The translations under genes and the position numbers were made by a program. Positions 55,022-62,988 of a stretch of 64,000 nt of DNA are shown here, one piece after another (position 1 is the stretch's first letter; each line of letters starts with the position of its first letter). Location of the stretch: assembly GCA_004297935.1 (NCBI GenBank), contig SCRE01000021.1, positions 186,001 to 250,000 of the forward strand. Reading direction: 5' to 3'. A model generated the notes under the pieces. The model was not told the DNA's origin. It saw only the letters and a list, made by a program, of their open reading frames with translations, and searched no databases. Source of the DNA: Microbacteriaceae bacterium. Lineage in GTDB: Bacteria > Actinomycetota > Actinomycetes > Actinomycetales > Microbacteriaceae.

Positions 55022-56584
55022 TCAGGCGCCGACCAGTCGGCCATCCTCGCGCCGCGGGATGCCGAGCGGGTTGCCGTCGCGCAACTCCGGCGGCAGAACG
55101 GATGCCGGCGCATCCTGGTACGCGATCGGCGCCAGCCAGCGACGGATGGCGCTCGCACCGACCGAACTGTGCACAGACGCCGTGGTCGACGGCCACGGGC
55201 CGCCGTGGTGCTGGCCCCAGGCGATCGCGACCCCGGTCGGCCAGCCGTTGAACAGCAGTCGGCCGGCGATCCGGGTCAGCGACGCCGCCAACTCGGCGAC
55301 ATCCTCACCAGGAGCGCAGTGGATCGTCGCCGTGAGCGACCCGTCCAGCACGGCGAGCGCCGCCTGCAGCGATGCCGCGTCGGCATAGCGCACGAGCACC
55401 GTGAGCGGCCCGAAGCACTCCTCGAGGAAGATGTCGTGCGCGGCCGTGAACGCCGCAGCCGACGTCGCGATAACCACCGGTGCACTGGTGACCGGCACCG
55501 CAGCAGCACCAACACCGTCAACCGGCGCAGCAGCAGCGGCCGCACCGGGCCCCGCACCAACCGCAGCACCGGCCTCCGCACCGAAAATCACCTCGCTGTC
55601 CGCCCGCTCGGCAAGCGTCGCCGACCCGGCGGCAAATGCTGCGGTCATCCCGTCGGTCAGCAGCTGCTGCGCCGGTGCCGTCTCGACCACGCCGGCAAGA
55701 GCGGTTGCCAGCGCCGCCTCGAATCCTGCCCCATCGGGAATGAACACGATGCCGGGTTTGGTGCAGTATTGCCCGCCATCACGGGTGAACGAGCCGGCGA
55801 GTCCCGCCGCGATACTCGTGACATCCGCAGCCGCGCCCGCGGGTGTCACCACGACGGGGTTGAGCGAGCCCAGCTCCCCATAGAACGGGATCGGCGCCGA
55901 CCGCACGCACGCCAGATCGAACAGCGCCCGCCCGCCACGGGTCGAGCCCGTGAACCCGACCGCGCTGACCAGCGGATGCTGCACCAACGCCACACCCGCG
56001 TCGACTCCTTCGACGAGAGCGAGGCAGCCCGCCGGCGCACCGGTGTCGGCCAACGTTCTCACGGCGAGCGCAGCGACCCGGCGGGACAGTTCCGGATGCC
56101 CCGGGTGTGCCTTGACCACGACCGGGCAGCCGGCGGCGAGCGCCGAGGCCGTGTCGTTGCCCAGCACGGAGAAGGCGAACGGAAAGTTCGAGGCGGCGAA
56201 GACCGCGACGACGCCGAGCGGGCGCAGCATCCGTCGCAGCGCGGGTCGGGGAGGCAGCAGCGCGCCGTCGGGGGAGTCGATCGTCGCCTCGAGATAACTG
56301 CCCTCGAGTGCGACATCGGCGAAGAACCGTAGTTGCGCGGCCGTCCGGCTGATCTCGCCGTCGAGTCGCGCCTCAGAGAGGTGTGTTTCAATCCGCGCGA
56401 TGGCAAGCAGTTGCCCGCGGTCTGCCTCGAGCGCGGCGGCCAGCGCACGCAGCCAGCCGGATCGTTGTGCACGCGAGGTGAACTCGAAACCGGATGCCGC
56501 GGCATCCGCCACGGCGTGTGCCACCTCAGCGACTTGCTCCGCACCGCTCGCCGCGCTCGCACCCTGCCCGGCGACCGCGCTCAT
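55022..56584 (-). CDS. Aldehyde dehydrogenase (alpha-ketoglutarate-semialdehyde DH type)
   Basis: 520 residues. NAD(P) fold with FAASNFPFAFSVLGND, GFTGSTRGGRALF, YGELGSLNP (general base Glu) and catalytic Cys in RDGGQYCTKPG, the pattern of ketoglutaric semialdehyde dehydrogenases. An Ala/Gly/Pro-rich insertion (about 347-374, AVGAGPGAAAAAAPVDG region) is absent from relatives. Its ATG overlaps the stop of the acyl-CoA dehydrogenase gene (56581-56584). Probable substrates are aminoadipate or glutarate semialdehyde-like aldehydes; unproven. Confidence 0.85.
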   Translation of the reverse strand: MSAVAGQGASAASGAEQVAEVAHAVADAAASGFEFTSRAQRSGWLRALAAALEADRGQLLAIARIETHLSEARLDGEISRTAAQLRFFADVALEGSYLEATIDSPDGALLPPRPALRRMLRPLGVVAVFAASNFPFAFSVLGNDTASALAAGCPVVVKAHPGHPELSRRVAALAVRTLADTGAPAGCLALVEGVDAGVALVQHPLVSAVGFTGSTRGGRALFDLACVRSAPIPFYGELGSLNPVVVTPAGAAADVTSIAAGLAGSFTRDGGQYCTKPGIVFIPDGAGFEAALATALAGVVETAPAQQLLTDGMTAAFAAGSATLAERADSEVIFGAEAGAAVGAGPGAAAAAAPVDGVGAAAVPVTSAPVVIATSAAAFTAAHDIFLEECFGPLTVLVRYADAASLQAALAVLDGSLTATIHCAPGEDVAELAASLTRIAGRLLFNGWPTGVAIAWGQHHGGPWPSTTASVHSSVGASAIRRWLAPIAYQDAPASVLPPELRDGNPLGIPRREDGRLVGA

Positions 56585-57753
56585 GAGAACGCCGCGATTC
56601 CGGTGAGCGCGCGGCCGAGCACGAGCTGGTGGATCTCGTCCGTGCCCTCATAGGTGCGCACGGATTCCAGATTCGCCAGATGTCGCATCACCGGGAACTC
56701 GTCGGTGATGCCGTCGCCGCCCAGGATGCCCCGTGCGACGCCGGCGATCGCGATCGCCTCGCGCACACTGTTGAGTTTGCCGACACTGATCTGCGCAGGG
56801 GTGAGCGCCCCGCGTTCCTTGAGGCGGCCGAGGTGCAGGGCGAGCAGCACACCTTTCTCATATTCGACGAACATGTCGGCGAGCTTAGCCTGCACGATTT
56901 GGCGCGCGCCGATCGGCGCACCGAACACCTCGCGACTGCGTGCGCGGCTGACCGCGGCCTCGAGGCACGTGCGCGCTGCCCCCATTGCGCCCCACACGAT
57001 GCCGTAGCGGGCTTCATTCAGGCACGAGAACGGGCCTGAAAGCCCCTTCGCGCCGGGCAGCATCGCACCGGCCGGGACCCGCACGCCCGCCAGCGTGATG
57101 TCGCACTGGATCGACGCGCGCATCGACAGTTTGCCCGCGATCGGCGTCGCGACGAAGCCTGCGGTGTCTGTCGGCACGAGGAACCCGCGCACGACGCCGT
57201 CTGACACGTCCTTCGCCCAGATCACGGCGACGTCGGCGATCGAGGCCAAGCCGATCCAGCGCTTGGCGCCGTCGATCACCCACTGACCGCCGTCGCGCCG
57301 CGCGGTCGTCGCCATCGCCGCGGGGTCGCTGCCGCCGGCCGGTTCTGTGAGTCCGAAACAGCCGATCGCCTCACCCTGGGCCATCCGCGGCAACCACTCC
57401 TGCTTCTGCTCCTCGGAGCCGTGCTTGTGAATCGCGGACATCGCCAGCGAGCCCTGCACGGAGACGAAGGTGCGCCATCCGCTGTCCGCCGCCTCCAGTT
57501 CGAGACAGACCAATCCGTAGGCGACCGCACTCGCGCCGGCGCAGCCGTAACCGTGCAGATGCATTCCGAGGAACCCGGCGGCTCCGAGTCCTGCGACCAG
57601 CTCATGCCGAAAGTGCTTGTTCTCGAAGTCCCCCTCGATCACCGGCAGGATGCGCGTGGTCGCGAACGCGCGCGCCCGTTGCTGCCAGTCGCGCTCCTCG
57701 TCGCTGAGCAGCGCGTCGAGGTCGAGGACGGTGTCGACGATCAGGTCGGTCAT
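56581..57753 (-). CDS. gcdH: Acyl-CoA dehydrogenase, glutaryl-CoA dehydrogenase type
   Basis: 390 residues from ATG 57753 (GAAGGAAG upstream). Strong agreement with glutaryl-CoA dehydrogenases: QGEAIGCFGLTEP, GSDPAAM, RGFLVPTDTAGF, GPFSCLNEARYGIVWG, VRTYEGTDEIHQLVLGR with the catalytic Glu and ending GIAAFS. Oxidises and decarboxylates glutaryl-CoA to crotonyl-CoA with FAD. In an operon with a family III CoA-transferase upstream and an aldehyde dehydrogenase downstream. Confidence 0.88.
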   Translation of the reverse strand: MTDLIVDTVLDLDALLSDEERDWQQRARAFATTRILPVIEGDFENKHFRHELVAGLGAAGFLGMHLHGYGCAGASAVAYGLVCLELEAADSGWRTFVSVQGSLAMSAIHKHGSEEQKQEWLPRMAQGEAIGCFGLTEPAGGSDPAAMATTARRDGGQWVIDGAKRWIGLASIADVAVIWAKDVSDGVVRGFLVPTDTAGFVATPIAGKLSMRASIQCDITLAGVRVPAGAMLPGAKGLSGPFSCLNEARYGIVWGAMGAARTCLEAAVSRARSREVFGAPIGARQIVQAKLADMFVEYEKGVLLALHLGRLKERGALTPAQISVGKLNSVREAIAIAGVARGILGGDGITDEFPVMRHLANLESVRTYEGTDEIHQLVLGRALTGIAAFS

Positions 57754-57827
57754 GAGCTTCCTTCGTTCGGTTCGTTGCAGAGTTCGGTTACGTTCAGTGT
57801 GCGGCGTTCCACACGGTCCGGCACGGT

Positions 57828-59156
57828 TCAGGCAAGCCAGTCGGCGTCGGCGTGCTCGCCGAGTCGGGGCGACAGGGTGCGATAGGAGGCATCCGCTCCG
57901 CGCAGGTGGATCGGGTTGGCGACGACCCGGCCGATGCGCCCGGATGTGTTGGCGGGCCGCGCTGTGTCGGCGGGCCGCGCTGTGTCGGCGGGCAGCACCG
58001 TGCCGGACAGCACCGTGCCGGACAGCACCGTGTCGGACAGCACCGTGTCGGGCAATTCTGCGACGGGCAATTCTGCGATGGGCCTCAGCCCGAGCGTCTC
58101 GGCGAACCGGAACGCCTCGTCGACGCCGTTCACCAGCCCGGCCGGCACCCCCGCTGCGGTGAGCAACTCGACCCAGTTCACCGCGGGTGCCGCGGCGAGA
58201 CACTCTTCGATCAGCCCGCGCAGCTCCTGCCGGTGAGCTACGCGCAGCGCATTCGTCGCGAATCGCGGGTCGTCGGCGAGGACGCCGTCGGACCCGCCGG
58301 CCGCCGGCGTCTCCGCCAGCACCGCGGCCAGTGCGCGGAATTGCCGGTTGTTTCCGACGGCGATCACGAGGGCACGATCGGCTGCCCGGAACAGCTCATA
58401 CGGCGCGATGCTCGGGTGCGCGTTTCCCAGCCGGGGTGGCGCGATCCCCGTCGCGAGGGTCGACGACGCCTGATTCACCAGGGCCGAGAGCAGGCTCGTC
58501 ATCAGATCGACGGCAACGAGTGTGCCGGTGCCGCTCGTCTCCCGCGTGCGCAATGCGAGCAGGATTCCCGACAGCGCGTTCAGCCCGGTCACCACGTCGA
58601 CCAGCGCGACGCCGACCTTGCTCGGCTCGCCGTCGGGCTCGCCGGTGAGGCTCATCAGGCCGCCGACCGCCTGTACCAGCAGGTCATAGCCGGGCAGCGT
58701 CGCACCGCCAGCCGACCCGAAACCGGTGATCGAGCAGTACACGACGCGCGGATTTCCGGCACGGACCGTCTCGTAGTCGAGCCCGAACCCGGCCATCACG
58801 CCGGGCCGGAAGTTCTCGATGACGACGTCGGCGGATGCCGCGAGCCGGCGCGCCCGGGCGAGCCCGGCATCCGTCGTCAGATCGCAGACGAGTGAACGCT
58901 TGTTGCGGTTGACGCTGGCGAAATAGGTGGACTCGCCGCGCTGGTCGACGGGCGGCACCCAGGCACGCGTGTCGTCCCCGGCAGGGGACTCGATCTTGAT
59001 GACGTCTGCGCCGAAGTCCGCGAGCATCATCGTGGTGTACGGCCCGGCGAGCACCCGGGAGAAGTCGGCGACGCGTACGCCGGCCAACGGCGCAGTGCCA
59101 GCCAACGGCGCAGTGCCAGCCAACGGCGACGTGCCGATCGGGTCGCTTTCGGTCAT
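57828..59156 (-). CDS. Family III CoA-transferase (CaiB/BaiF)
   Basis: 442 residues. VADFSRVLAGPYTTMMLADF, IKIESPAGDDTR, VVIENFRPGVM, SITGFGSAG and catalytic Asp158 in LPGYDLLVQAVGG. Transfers CoA between carboxylic acids; beside glutaryl-CoA dehydrogenase the likely acceptor is glutarate, as for the animal enzyme SUGCT. Two regions are low-complexity repeats: residues 10-27 (PLAGTA x3) from an 18-bp repeat and about 360-402 (SGTVL, PADTAR units) from 15- and 18-bp repeats. The latter region lies near the C-terminus and probably forms a loop. Confidence 0.87.
   Translation of the reverse strand: MTESDPIGTSPLAGTAPLAGTAPLAGVRVADFSRVLAGPYTTMMLADFGADVIKIESPAGDDTRAWVPPVDQRGESTYFASVNRNKRSLVCDLTTDAGLARARRLAASADVVIENFRPGVMAGFGLDYETVRAGNPRVVYCSITGFGSAGGATLPGYDLLVQAVGGLMSLTGEPDGEPSKVGVALVDVVTGLNALSGILLALRTRETSGTGTLVAVDLMTSLLSALVNQASSTLATGIAPPRLGNAHPSIAPYELFRAADRALVIAVGNNRQFRALAAVLAETPAAGGSDGVLADDPRFATNALRVAHRQELRGLIEECLAAAPAVNWVELLTAAGVPAGLVNGVDEAFRFAETLGLRPIAELPVAELPDTVLSDTVLSGTVLSGTVLPADTARPADTARPANTSGRIGRVVANPIHLRGADASYRTLSPRLGEHADADWLA
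57946..58074. repeat. 18-bp then 15-bp tandem repeats in CoA-transferase gene
   Basis: Three 18-bp units (GTGTYGGCGGGC...) at 57946, 57964 and 57982, then five 15-bp units (GTGYCGGACAGCACC type) at 58000-58074, in frame. Confidence 0.85.
59083..59136. repeat. 18-bp tandem repeat, 3 copies, CoA-transferase start
   Basis: GCCAACGGCGCAGTGCCA at 59083 and 59101, with a changed third copy at 59119; in frame (PLAGTA). Confidence 0.9.
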
Positions 59157-59444
59157 TCATCCGCCTTCGCATGGGACCAGGGTCACGCTGCATCGAACCG
59201 AATTCATCCTAGGCCGAATGATTTGCCAGCCGGAACACCGCTGCGCGGGCGGAGCGGTGTGAACGGGCGACGCGGTGCGCACGGGCGCGCCGTTCCGCGT
59301 GACCGCAGGGCCGATGGCATCCGCTCGTCAATAATCATCCGTTGTTATATCTTTGAACCACGAGAGTGTGCAGCGGCGCCGACTTTCCCCGAGGACTTCA
59401 TCGGGGACTTCGACCGGGCGCCCGCATCCGACAAGGAGAAACCC

Positions 59445-60812
59445 ATGAGCGCTTACGCCGTCATCAACCCGGCCACCGGAGAGACCCTCAAGACCTATCC
59501 CACGATCACGGATGCCGAACTCGAGTCCGCGATTGCGGCCGCGGACGCAGCGCACCGCACCTGGTCGCGCTCCAGCACCGTCGCGGGACGCGCGGCACTC
59601 ATCCGCCGCGTCGGCGAACTGCACGCGGAGCGCCGCCAGGAACTGGCCGAGATCATCGTGCGCGAGATGGGCAAGCCGATCGAGCAGGCCCTCGGCGAGG
59701 TCGACTTCAGCGCGGACATCTATGCCTACTACGCCGACAATGCGGAGAGCTTGCTGCGCGATGAGCCGATCGCGCTCCTGGCCGGCGAGGGTTCTGCGCT
59801 GATCCGCCGCTCCTCGCTCGGTGTTCTGTTGGGCATCATGCCGTGGAACTTCCCCTACTATCAGGTCGCCCGGTTCGCCGGACCGAACCTGGTGATCGGC
59901 AACACCATCCTGCTCAAGCACGCCGAGCAGTGCCCGGAGTCGGCTGCCGCGATCGAGCAGATCTTCCACGATGCAGGCTTCCCGGCGGGGGCGTACACGA
60001 ACATCTACGCGTCGCACGATCAGATCGCGACCGTGATCGCCGACAAACGCGTGCAGGGCGTTTCGCTGACCGGCTCGGAACGGGCCGGTGCGGTCGTCGC
60101 CGAGATCGCCGGCCGCAACCTGAAGAAGGTCGTGCTGGAGCTCGGCGGCTCGGACCCGTTCATCCTGCTCTCCACGGACGACCTCGACGCGACCGTCGAG
60201 TCCGCGGTGGCCGCCCGCCTCGACAACAACGGGCAGTCCTGCAATGCGGCCAAGCGGTTCATCGTCGCGGACGACCTGTACGAGCCGTTCCTCGAGAAGT
60301 TCACCGCGGCGATGTCGGCGGTCACGCTCGGCGACCCGTCGACCGAGGGAACCGATCTCGGCCCGCTGTCATCGGCGAAGGCGACGGAGACCCTCACCGA
60401 CCAGGTCTCGCGCGCGGTCGCCCAGGGTGCGAAACTCGTCACCGGCGGCACCGCCCAGGGCAACTTCTACGCGAGCACCGTGCTCACGGATGTCAAGCCC
60501 GGCTCGGATGCCTTCCACGAGGAGTTCTTCGGCCCGGTCGCACAGGTCTTCCGCGCCGCCGATGAGGCTGCCGCGATCGCTCTGGCCAACGACACGCCGT
60601 TCGGTCTCGGCTCCTACGTCTTCACCACAGACCCCGACCAGGCACTCCGGGTCGCCGACGGCATCGAGGCCGGAATGGTCTTCGTCAACGTCGTCGGCGC
60701 GGATGGCGCGGAGTTGCCCTTCGGCGGCGTCAAGAGAAGCGGTTCCGGCCGCGAGCTCGGCCGCTTCGGCGCAGACGAGTTCGTCAACAAGAAGATGATC
60801 CGCATCGGCTGA
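59445..60812 (+). CDS. Succinate-semialdehyde/NAD-dependent aldehyde dehydrogenase
   Basis: 455 residues from ATG 59445 (AAGGAG 6 bases upstream). Aldehyde dehydrogenase fold with [38 protein letters not shown] and catalytic Cys in [12 protein letters not shown], ending [17 protein letters not shown]. Matches the GabD-like YneI/Sad group, which oxidise succinate semialdehyde and related aldehydes. Alone on the plus strand; the 288-base gap to the CoA-transferase start holds no gene. Could serve putrescine, GABA or the aldehydes from the neighbouring cluster. Confidence 0.9.
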   Translation: MSAYAVINPATGETLKTYPTITDAELESAIAAADAAHRTWSRSSTVAGRAALIRRVGELHAERRQELAEIIVREMGKPIEQALGEVDFSADIYAYYADNAESLLRDEPIALLAGEGSALIRRSSLGVLLGIMPWNFPYYQVARFAGPNLVIGNTILLKHAEQCPESAAAIEQIFHDAGFPAGAYTNIYASHDQIATVIADKRVQGVSLTGSERAGAVVAEIAGRNLKKVVLELGGSDPFILLSTDDLDATVESAVAARLDNNGQSCNAAKRFIVADDLYEPFLEKFTAAMSAVTLGDPSTEGTDLGPLSSAKATETLTDQVSRAVAQGAKLVTGGTAQGNFYASTVLTDVKPGSDAFHEEFFGPVAQVFRAADEAAAIALANDTPFGLGSYVFTTDPDQALRVADGIEAGMVFVNVVGADGAELPFGGVKRSGSGRELGRFGADEFVNKKMIRIG

Positions 60813-60851
60813 CGCCCGGCCCCGCCGATTCACGCTGGATCGGAGTCTTCA

Positions 60852-60907
60852 CGATAAACCGGATGGCCCGTGCGTGGGTGTCCGGGCTATCGTGCAAAGT
60901 CCGGTGC
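60852..60907. terminator. Degenerate palindrome between convergent genes
   Basis: Right half CTATCGTGCAAAGTCCGGTG (60887-60906) is the same sequence as the right half at 36564; left half is imperfect (CGGAGTCTTCACGATAA at 60841-60857). Between the convergent aldehyde dehydrogenase and DUF1801 genes. Confidence 0.5.
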
Positions 60908-60961
60908 ACCGCAAAGGCTATTGTGTGACAAACGCGACGGCGAACCCCTACCGGAGTCCGT

Positions 60962-61324
60962 TCAGCGCGTGCGCGCCGGCTTCGCCTCGATCTCCGCACG
61001 GCGCAGGGTCACAATGCGGCGCAGCACCGCTTCCGGCAGCTGATGCGCCGCCGAATAATGGATGCTGCCACTCGTCACCTCGAATCCCGGCAGGCCGTCG
61101 AGGACGGCAGGGATGACCTTCCCGCTGTATGGGTACAGCGAGAGGAACTTCTTCGTCCGCAGCGTCGCGATCAGGCCTCTGCCGTCGTACAGCAACGCGG
61201 GCATCGCGTAGCTCATGCCTTCCTCTGCCGCCGGCACGAGCTCCCGCGCGATCGCGTAGACCCGTTCGAGCGCGTCACGATCGGGTCCGTCAATGGTCTG
61301 CAGATACTCGCCGACAGCACCCAT
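60962..61324 (-). CDS. DUF1801 / YdhG-like protein
   Basis: 120 residues. Contains the YdhG/DUF1801 pattern: ISYAMPALLY-like segment (EEGMSYAMPALLYDGRG), SLYPYSGKVIPAVL, and GSIHYSAAHQLPEAVLRRIV. This small fold is related to bacterial frataxin-like iron chaperones; actual function uncertain. Stand-alone between the aldehyde dehydrogenase and rplA. Confidence 0.85.
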   Translation of the reverse strand: MGAVGEYLQTIDGPDRDALERVYAIARELVPAAEEGMSYAMPALLYDGRGLIATLRTKKFLSLYPYSGKVIPAVLDGLPGFEVTSGSIHYSAAHQLPEAVLRRIVTLRRAEIEAKPARTR

Positions 61325-61480
61325 GCTCGCAAGAATACCCGTGATCCGTCACCTGACCGCGGTTGGATGCCTAGACCGTGTCGCCCTGCGCCGTCTGCAG
61401 CCGGTACGCGATCACGGTCGTCCGGCCGCGGGCGACGCACCGCATGGCGGCGGACACGCGTGCCCGGGTCGCAGGGTTGT

Positions 61481-61508
61481 GAGAGGCTCCGCCGAAGCGG
61501 GGCCTCTC
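61481..61508 (-). terminator. rplKA operon terminator hairpin
   Basis: GAGAGGC-CCCGC-TTCG-GCGG-GCCTCTC reads on the minus strand 15 bases after the rplA stop. Tetraloop TTCG in a GC-rich stem. Marks the end of the nusG-rplK-rplA transcript before the catabolic island. Confidence 0.8.
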
Positions 61509-61522
61509 ACAACTCGCCTTGC

Positions 61523-62212
61523 TTAGATGGCGTTGACGTCCAGAGGGATGCCGGGGCCGAACGTGGTCGAGACGGCACCCTTCTGAATGTATCGGCCCTT
61601 CGATGCGGACGGCTTCAAACGAATGACCTCGTCGAGCGCGGCCGAGATGTTCTCGGTGAGCTGCTCCGCGCTGAACGCCGCCTTGCCGACGACGAAGTGC
61701 ACGTTCGCGTGCTTGTCGACGCGGAACTCGATCTTGCCGCCCTTGATGTCTGAGACGGCTTTGGCCACATCCGGGGTCACCGTTCCGGTCTTCGGGTTCG
61801 GCATCAGACCGCGGGGGCCGAGGACCTTGCCGAGACGACCGACCTTGCCCATGAGCTCCGGGGTCGAGACGGCGGAGTCGAAGTTCGTCCACCCGCCTGC
61901 GACGCGCTCGATGAGGTCGTCGCCGCCGACCTCGTCGGCACCGGCAGCGATCGCGGCCTCGGCCGCGGGGCCGGTCGCGAACACGATGACACGGGCGGTC
62001 TTGCCCGTGCCGTGCGGCAGGATGACCGTGCCGCGCACCATCTGGTCGGCCTTGCGCGGGTCGACGCCGAGCTTCAACGCGACCTCGACGGTCGAGTTGA
62101 ACTTCGCGGAACCGGTTTCCTTCGCCAGGGCGACGGCCTCGGTGGGGGTATAGAACTTTCCGGCCTCAATCTTCTCGGCCGCGGCCCGGTAGGCCTTTGA
62201 CTTCTGTGCCAT
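61523..62212 (-). CDS. rplA: 50S ribosomal protein L1
   Basis: 229 residues, normal length, starting [20 protein letters not shown] with CAGGAG upstream. Contains the L1 signature ([56 protein letters not shown]). Binds 23S rRNA at the L1 stalk and can repress its own operon. Longer upstream frame to 62440 is non-coding REP sequence. Confidence 0.99.
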   Translation of the reverse strand: MAQKSKAYRAAAEKIEAGKFYTPTEAVALAKETGSAKFNSTVEVALKLGVDPRKADQMVRGTVILPHGTGKTARVIVFATGPAAEAAIAAGADEVGGDDLIERVAGGWTNFDSAVSTPELMGKVGRLGKVLGPRGLMPNPKTGTVTPDVAKAVSDIKGGKIEFRVDKHANVHFVVGKAAFSAEQLTENISAALDEVIRLKPSASKGRYIQKGAVSTTFGPGIPLDVNAI

Positions 62213-62286
62213 GTGAATCTCCTGATTCGAGAGTGTGGTCATCTGCGCCTGGCCGGCGCTGCCACTGAGTTGAGTTGGTGTCCTGG

Positions 62287-62370
62287 GCCTCGATACGGGT
62301 CTCGCTTCGCGAGCACCTACTCGACCACCGGTGGTCGAGTAGGTCGCTCCGCGACCGTATCGAGACCCCC
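62287..62370. repeat. REP-like element pair between rplK and rplA
   Basis: CTCGATACGGGTCTCGCTTC...CACCTACTCGACC followed by its inverse GGTCGAGTAGGTCGCTCCGC...GTATCGAGACC. It is an inverted pair inside a ribosomal protein operon, able to form a long hairpin in the mRNA. Confidence 0.85.
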
Positions 62371-62381
62371 GGCGACCAAAG

Positions 62382-62810
62382 TTATTCGACCGTGATGCCC
62401 ATCGAGCGAGCGGTGCCCGCGATGATCTTGGATGCTGCATCGAGGTCGTTCGCGTTCAGGTCGGTCATCTTCTGCTCGGCGATCGCGCGAACCTGCTCGG
62501 TCGTCAGCTTGCCGACCTTGGTGGTGTGCGGCACGCCGGAACCCTTGGCGACACCTGCCGCCTTCTTGATCAGTTCGGCGGCCGGCGGGGTCTTCAGAAC
62601 GAACGTGAACGAGCGGTCCTCATAGACGGTGATCTCAACCGGGATCACGTTGCCGCGCTGAGATTCCGTCGCAGCGTTGTACGCCTTGCAGAACTCCATG
62701 ATGTTGACGCCGTGCTGACCGAGCGCCGGGCCGATCGGCGGGGCAGGGTTGGCGGCGCCGGCGTTGATCTGAAGCTTGATCAGGCCGGCAACCTTCTTCT
62801 TCGGGGCCAT
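62382..62810 (-). CDS. rplK: 50S ribosomal protein L11
   Basis: 142 residues from ATG 62810. [40 protein letters not shown] (thiostrepton-site domain with conserved Pro residues) and the C-terminal rRNA-binding domain ([20 protein letters not shown]). GGAAAC upstream. Middle gene of nusG-rplK-rplA. Confidence 0.99.
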   Translation of the reverse strand: MAPKKKVAGLIKLQINAGAANPAPPIGPALGQHGVNIMEFCKAYNAATESQRGNVIPVEITVYEDRSFTFVLKTPPAAELIKKAAGVAKGSGVPHTTKVGKLTTEQVRAIAEQKMTDLNANDLDAASKIIAGTARSMGITVE

Positions 62811-62903
62811 GCTGTTTCCTTTTCTTGTCGAGCAGAACGGATGCCCGTCCTGGTCTCCCGCGTCCGGCATTTCCGGGGCGGTGGTTTTCACTTATCGGGT
62901 AGA

Positions 62904-62939
62904 GGTCTCGATGCGGCGCCGGGGCGCCTTACTCGACCT
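62904..62939. repeat. REP-like element between nusG and rplK
   Basis: GGTCTCGATGCGGCGCC...GGGGCGCCTTACTCGACC, an internal GGCGCC/GGCGCC hairpin bounded by the usual element ends. Confidence 0.8.
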
Positions 62940-62988
62940 GACGCGAGTCGGATCAACTTCGCTTCGCGAAATTGATCCGACTCGCGTC
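62940..62988. repeat. Long hairpin overlapping the nusG stop
   Basis: GACGCGAGTCGGATCAA (62940-62956) pairs perfectly over 17 bp with 62972-62988; the loop can add TTCGC-TTC-GCGAA. The right arm ends in the last codons and stop of nusG (62987-62989). No T run follows. It may limit read-through from nusG to rplK or stabilise the processed mRNA. Confidence 0.75.

Noticed and set aside
59157-59444. Possible gene in the 288-base gap between CoA-transferase and aldehyde dehydrogenase
   Set aside because: No frame with a plausible start, ribosome site and composition; it is taken as a divergent promoter region.
61325-61522. Small gene between DUF1801 and rplA
   Set aside because: The only frame is a shadow continuing out of rplA; apart from the terminator at 61481-61508 nothing is seen.
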